NCBI GenBank assembly: GCA_964036155.1
Contig: OZ038423.1
Coordinates: 6,959,249-7,023,248, forward strand
Origin: Diploscapter coronatus
Taxonomy: Eukaryota; Nematoda; Chromadorea; Rhabditida; Rhabditidae
Reading direction: 5' to 3'
Length of the DNA stretch: 64,000 nucleotides
The translations under genes were made by a program, and so were the position numbers. How positions within the stretch are numbered: the first letter of the stretch is position 1; every line of letters starts with the position of its first letter. This document shows positions 60,975-64,000 of the stretch, in pieces. The notes under the pieces are model-generated. The model saw nothing but the letters and a program-made list of their open reading frames with translations. It searched no databases and was not told the origin of the DNA.

Positions 60975-61856
60975 TTAAAGTAGATGAGCAATATTAAATA
61001 GAGGAGATTACTGTAGTCCTACACCGGGTTTGTTAGATGCCACATCTTTCGTAAGAAGTTCTTCACTAATGCTACTCGATATGCTTCAATATAGGAATTT
61101 ATTGTTGATTCTTGAATTTTGATATCAATTTCTGATGAAATCACAATTTTGGTTTGAAAGAGATATGTGAAAAGAAAGAAAGAAAGTGAGAAAGAAAAAC
61201 ACAAGTCATCCGAATCCCCGAAATAGAGCTGCAGATACGGACAAACAGACAATTTCATGAACGAGAATGTGAATAGATTAGATTATGCTCAGCTACATCA
61301 CAATGGGACATCATTTTGAAAGGAAATTATCACAGAGAAGAGAAAATAATATCGTCAATTTTGCATTTCTATCGTTCAGTTTGAATAATCTTGCTCTACT
61401 TCTAAATTTGGATGAAATTCATTAAATTCACAAAATGAACGAGAGAAAATCTGATATAATCTTACAGCTGACTAATTCGTAATAGATAAAATCTCTGAGT
61501 CTGCTAATGGTTAGGATAGGAATTTCAATATTTCTAGCAAAAAGATATCAAATTCTTTTGTACTCTAAAAGCACTGATAAAATTCTGCGGCAAAGTTTCT
61601 ATATCTGTCAGGACAAAGTTCAACAAGATTTCAAAAGGTTGCACGGGCAAAATTTTGGCTAAGATTCTGCAGAAATGATACATGAGATAAGTAGTGCATT
61701 TTAACAAAGAAAAATCGATTAGAAAGCTCGGCATAAATGTAATTTTTCATGATAAATATTATGCGATTTTGTAAGAATTCGAATACTGAAAGGCTTTGGC
61801 AAAAGATGCTGAGATTACAAAGGGATTTTGAAAGGGAAAGAAAGATGCATTGTAAG
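60975..61856. other. AT-rich DNA between convergent genes
   Basis: This is where the missing COG1 3' exons would be expected. I found no stretch with the composition, splice sites and hydrophobic/helical pattern of the upstream COG1 exons. It also holds the 3' flank of the minus-strand transposase-derived gene. Confidence 0.4.
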
Positions 61857-63899
61857 TTACTTGGATTTGGACTTGGTATAAAGCTGTCGGATGGCCTTGA
61901 GCAGATGGTTAAAAGGACGATTCATGAAGGCGCGACGAAAGTAGTACTCATAGGCAAACGGCTCGTTCGGAGAGGAGGTTGATTCCATCATTGTCTTCAC
62001 GTATTGTCTAAAAATGTAATTGGTTGAGGAATTCGCATTATTGAAAGTGAATTGCTAAAGTTTAGGATTTCAATGTCTTCACTCCTAAATTTCTTACATC
62101 CAATATTCTCTACAGCTTAAAAACTAGACCCTCGTCAGATTTAGGTTTTTTTTCTTCTATACAAATTCCTAATATAAAATCCTTACTTGTCTTTTTCTGC
62201 CCAGTCCATTTCTTCCCACACATCGGCTATTGTTTTGATCGAATATCGGGTATCGAACAATTCTTGTAACTAAAATTAGGAATATTTTAGCTTTTTTTTG
62301 TTTTTGTTTTTTTTCGCAAAATATGTGTGATTTACCTGTTCTTGCTCTCCGAATTTTTGCATAAGCGAATCGCGCATGACTACCGTACTCTTTTCGTTGA
62401 CGTGAGTTATGATCGTAGAATAGAGACGTTCTTGTGAGAGCTGAATTTATAATTTGAGCATTAGAAACTTATATACAACCCTACATTATTGTTAGGCAAC
62501 TCAGCAATAGCGATTTCATCAGTCTTCCAGCAAATCATCACAAGCCGCATTGTGAATTGTCGCGCCCTTCTGTTTCTGTGCTTGCTGCTTACCTAAAAAG
62601 TTATTATATTAGAGACGTTTTCATCAACTTTACGAAACTTTTCTCGTTTCTTCTAATTCATATTCCTACCTCATCAGTGTGCAGCGTCTCTAACAATTCG
62701 ACAATTTGGCCTTCGCCTCCAATCGGTAGCTTCGATGACTGTAACGAGCACCTAAATAGAAACATTCGGCATCTATCATTTACTGCAGTTTTTAAACTGA
62801 TATTTTTAACTTTCAAAATGCTCGTGATTATCTATGAGATGAACGTTGCCTAGCGGGAAGGATAGAGACGCTAATGCGAACTGCGGAGTGGAAATAATAT
62901 GGAAAAAGGAGAGAGTGCGGGGAGGACGTAGGTGGGCGAAAAGGGAAGGCTCCGCAACGACGTTAGAGCCCAGAGGAAGAAGCAACGTTGATCCCAAAAA
63001 TATTGGAGAGTATCATACCAGCTTTGAATGTGATCCCGTATGAACCCAATGGTATTGTGAATAGTCTCCTCTACAAGCCGAAATTCCCCTAGCAGCCTGT
63101 TATATTCTTGCACTGTACACCCTGGATTCTCACACCAAATTAGCATAAATATGAAGAACTGAAATACTCTTGATAGGCGAATATTTTAGTCTACTAGAAA
63201 TCTACCTTATTCAGAGGCATTCTTGAATAGAATAGGAATGTCCCCTCATAAACGCTGATTTTCGTAATCACCCGTCTTTCTCTGCGCTTTCGGCAGGATC
63301 GGCAACGCCACTGGAATTTTTCCAAGTTTTTAGAGCACTTGTAAAAATTTCTCACCACATATCCATTGGCATGCTTTATCAAACTCATCAGCTGCTCTTT
63401 CGGACAGCTTTCTATCCGACACTCTCGGGTATTAGGAATTATTCCATATCGAGCCAGAAATTGAATTCTAAAATAGTATTATGATTCAATATTGTATACT
63501 CTACGATTAGGCCATTTTCCAAAATTCGACGTTTCAATTTATTCTTCTTTGTTAAAAAAAATCACCAATCCGAACTTCGATGACAATATCATAGAAGCTC
63601 GGGTTGAAAATTCATCTTCGATAAATTATTTTCGAAGCTCCTACTCACCCTATCCTAGAATCTTGAAATATCTTCTGCAACAGGTCAGGTGTGAAATCAA
63701 GATCGAGAATTTCATCAGGCGCAGCCACTTCGACCCCATCCAGAATCGTGAATTTTCCCCGTTCAGGTCGATTCCTCCTGTTTGCGTGAGTTGTAGGCAG
63801 AGAGGAAGGCAATATTTTGGCTCTTTTCTTCGGAATTATCGCGGATGGTTTCAGTGCTACATCGTCTCCATTTTCATCATTTTCACTGGCAGAGCCATC
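61857..63899 (-). CDS. ISXO2/Merlin-transposase-derived protein (5' end outside window)
   Basis: Eight exons join in perfect phase (63649-63899, 63206-63467, 63019-63158, 62670-62751, 62485-62592, 62336-62440, 62187-62269, 61857-62007), giving 393 residues; the first exon has a 3' splice site at its start, so more lies beyond 64000. An acidic and basic leader is followed by a zinc-ribbon-like block (FLARYGIIPNTRECRIESC, FQWRCRSCRKRRERR) and TFLFYSRMPLNK. Then come FFIFMLIWCENPG, PIGGEGQIVELLE, STVVMRDSL, TIADVWEEMD and FAYEYYFRRAFMNRPFNHLL. This order is that of ISXO2-like (IS1595/Merlin) transposases. Where family members have VEIDE and TIE-x2-W, this copy has VELLE and TIADVW, so the first and third catalytic positions seem lost while MRDS keeps the middle aspartate. 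Seven introns and an open frame suggest a domesticated gene. Confidence 0.72.
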
Positions 63900-64000
63900 C
63901 TATAATTATAGCACAATTCATTTAGGAATATTTAGTTTTTTTCTGAGTATTTTTGTTAGAAAACCTTTTCGGGAATGAGTCATGAAATTTTTCAGAACAA

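Noticed and set aside
1..64000. Bacterial-type systems (CRISPR arrays, operons with ribosome-binding sites, prophage)
   Set aside because: The window is eukaryotic throughout, with spliced genes; no spaced direct-repeat array was seen.
1..64000. tRNA or rRNA genes
   Set aside because: I looked for the GGTTCGA-type T-loop and paired stems by eye and found no convincing cloverleaf. A tRNAscan run would be decisive.

Overview
The window is nuclear DNA of a multicellular animal, most likely a nematode. Coding exons are split by GT-AG introns of about 40 bp to 1.5 kb, intergenic DNA is AT-rich, and the gene content is metazoan (CREB3-type bZIP, PIGN, STAM, COG1, galectin, C-type lectins, fibrinogen-like domain). 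Three points favour nematodes. The aspartic protease is of the nematode gut type. Several genes have a 3' splice site a few bases upstream of the start codon, as expected for spliced-leader addition. A TXNL1 gene is followed head-to-tail by a COG1 gene, which from memory matches the neighbours txl-1 and cogc-1 of C. elegans. I could not run a search, so the phylum is an inference.

Layout. 0.7-3.3 kb: secreted cysteine-rich Ly6/three-finger-like protein (+). 5.7-11.4 kb: CREB3-family ER-anchored bZIP factor (+), with a 962-bp hAT-type element in one intron. 12.7-18.4 kb: PIGN, GPI ethanolamine-phosphate transferase 1 (-), divergent from a C/EBP-gamma-like bZIP gene (18.7-19.3 kb, +). 20.6-24.0 kb: STAM endosomal adaptor (+), tail-to-tail with a CutA-like gene (24.8-25.6 kb, -). 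26.9-27.3 kb: small Pro/Tyr-rich protein with a Cys/His tail (-). 29.4-30.5 kb: galectin (+). 31.3-31.8 kb: small secreted protein (+). 32.3-37.4 kb: two tandem double-domain C-type lectin genes plus a lectin remnant. 37.4-39.6 kb: 2.2-kb inverted-repeat element bounded by TTAA. 39.7-41.9 kb: aspartic protease (-). 43.4-44.0 kb: small single-pass membrane protein (+). 44.9-50.1 kb: large secreted EGF/VWD/C8/TIL/EGF/fibrinogen-like protein (+). 51.7-55.1 kb: TXNL1 (+), followed by COG1 (55.7-61.0 kb, +), probably an operon. 61.9-63.9 kb: an ISXO2/Merlin-transposase-derived gene (-), running off the right edge.

The 29-50 kb stretch holds galectin, lectins, a secreted protease and a mucin-like matrix protein, so it looks like a secreted or surface-biology neighbourhood. 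The flanks are housekeeping (GPI synthesis, endosomal sorting, Golgi tethering, redox). The most unusual signals are: many GC-AG introns (eight found by hand among about 139); a multi-exon transposase-derived gene that keeps its frame but seems to have lost catalytic residues; a COG1 model about half the expected length; the TXNL1-COG1 operon-like junction; and several structurally complete small transposons with target-site duplications.

Exon limits below were assigned by hand from splice sites, reading phase and family resemblance. No RNA evidence was available.
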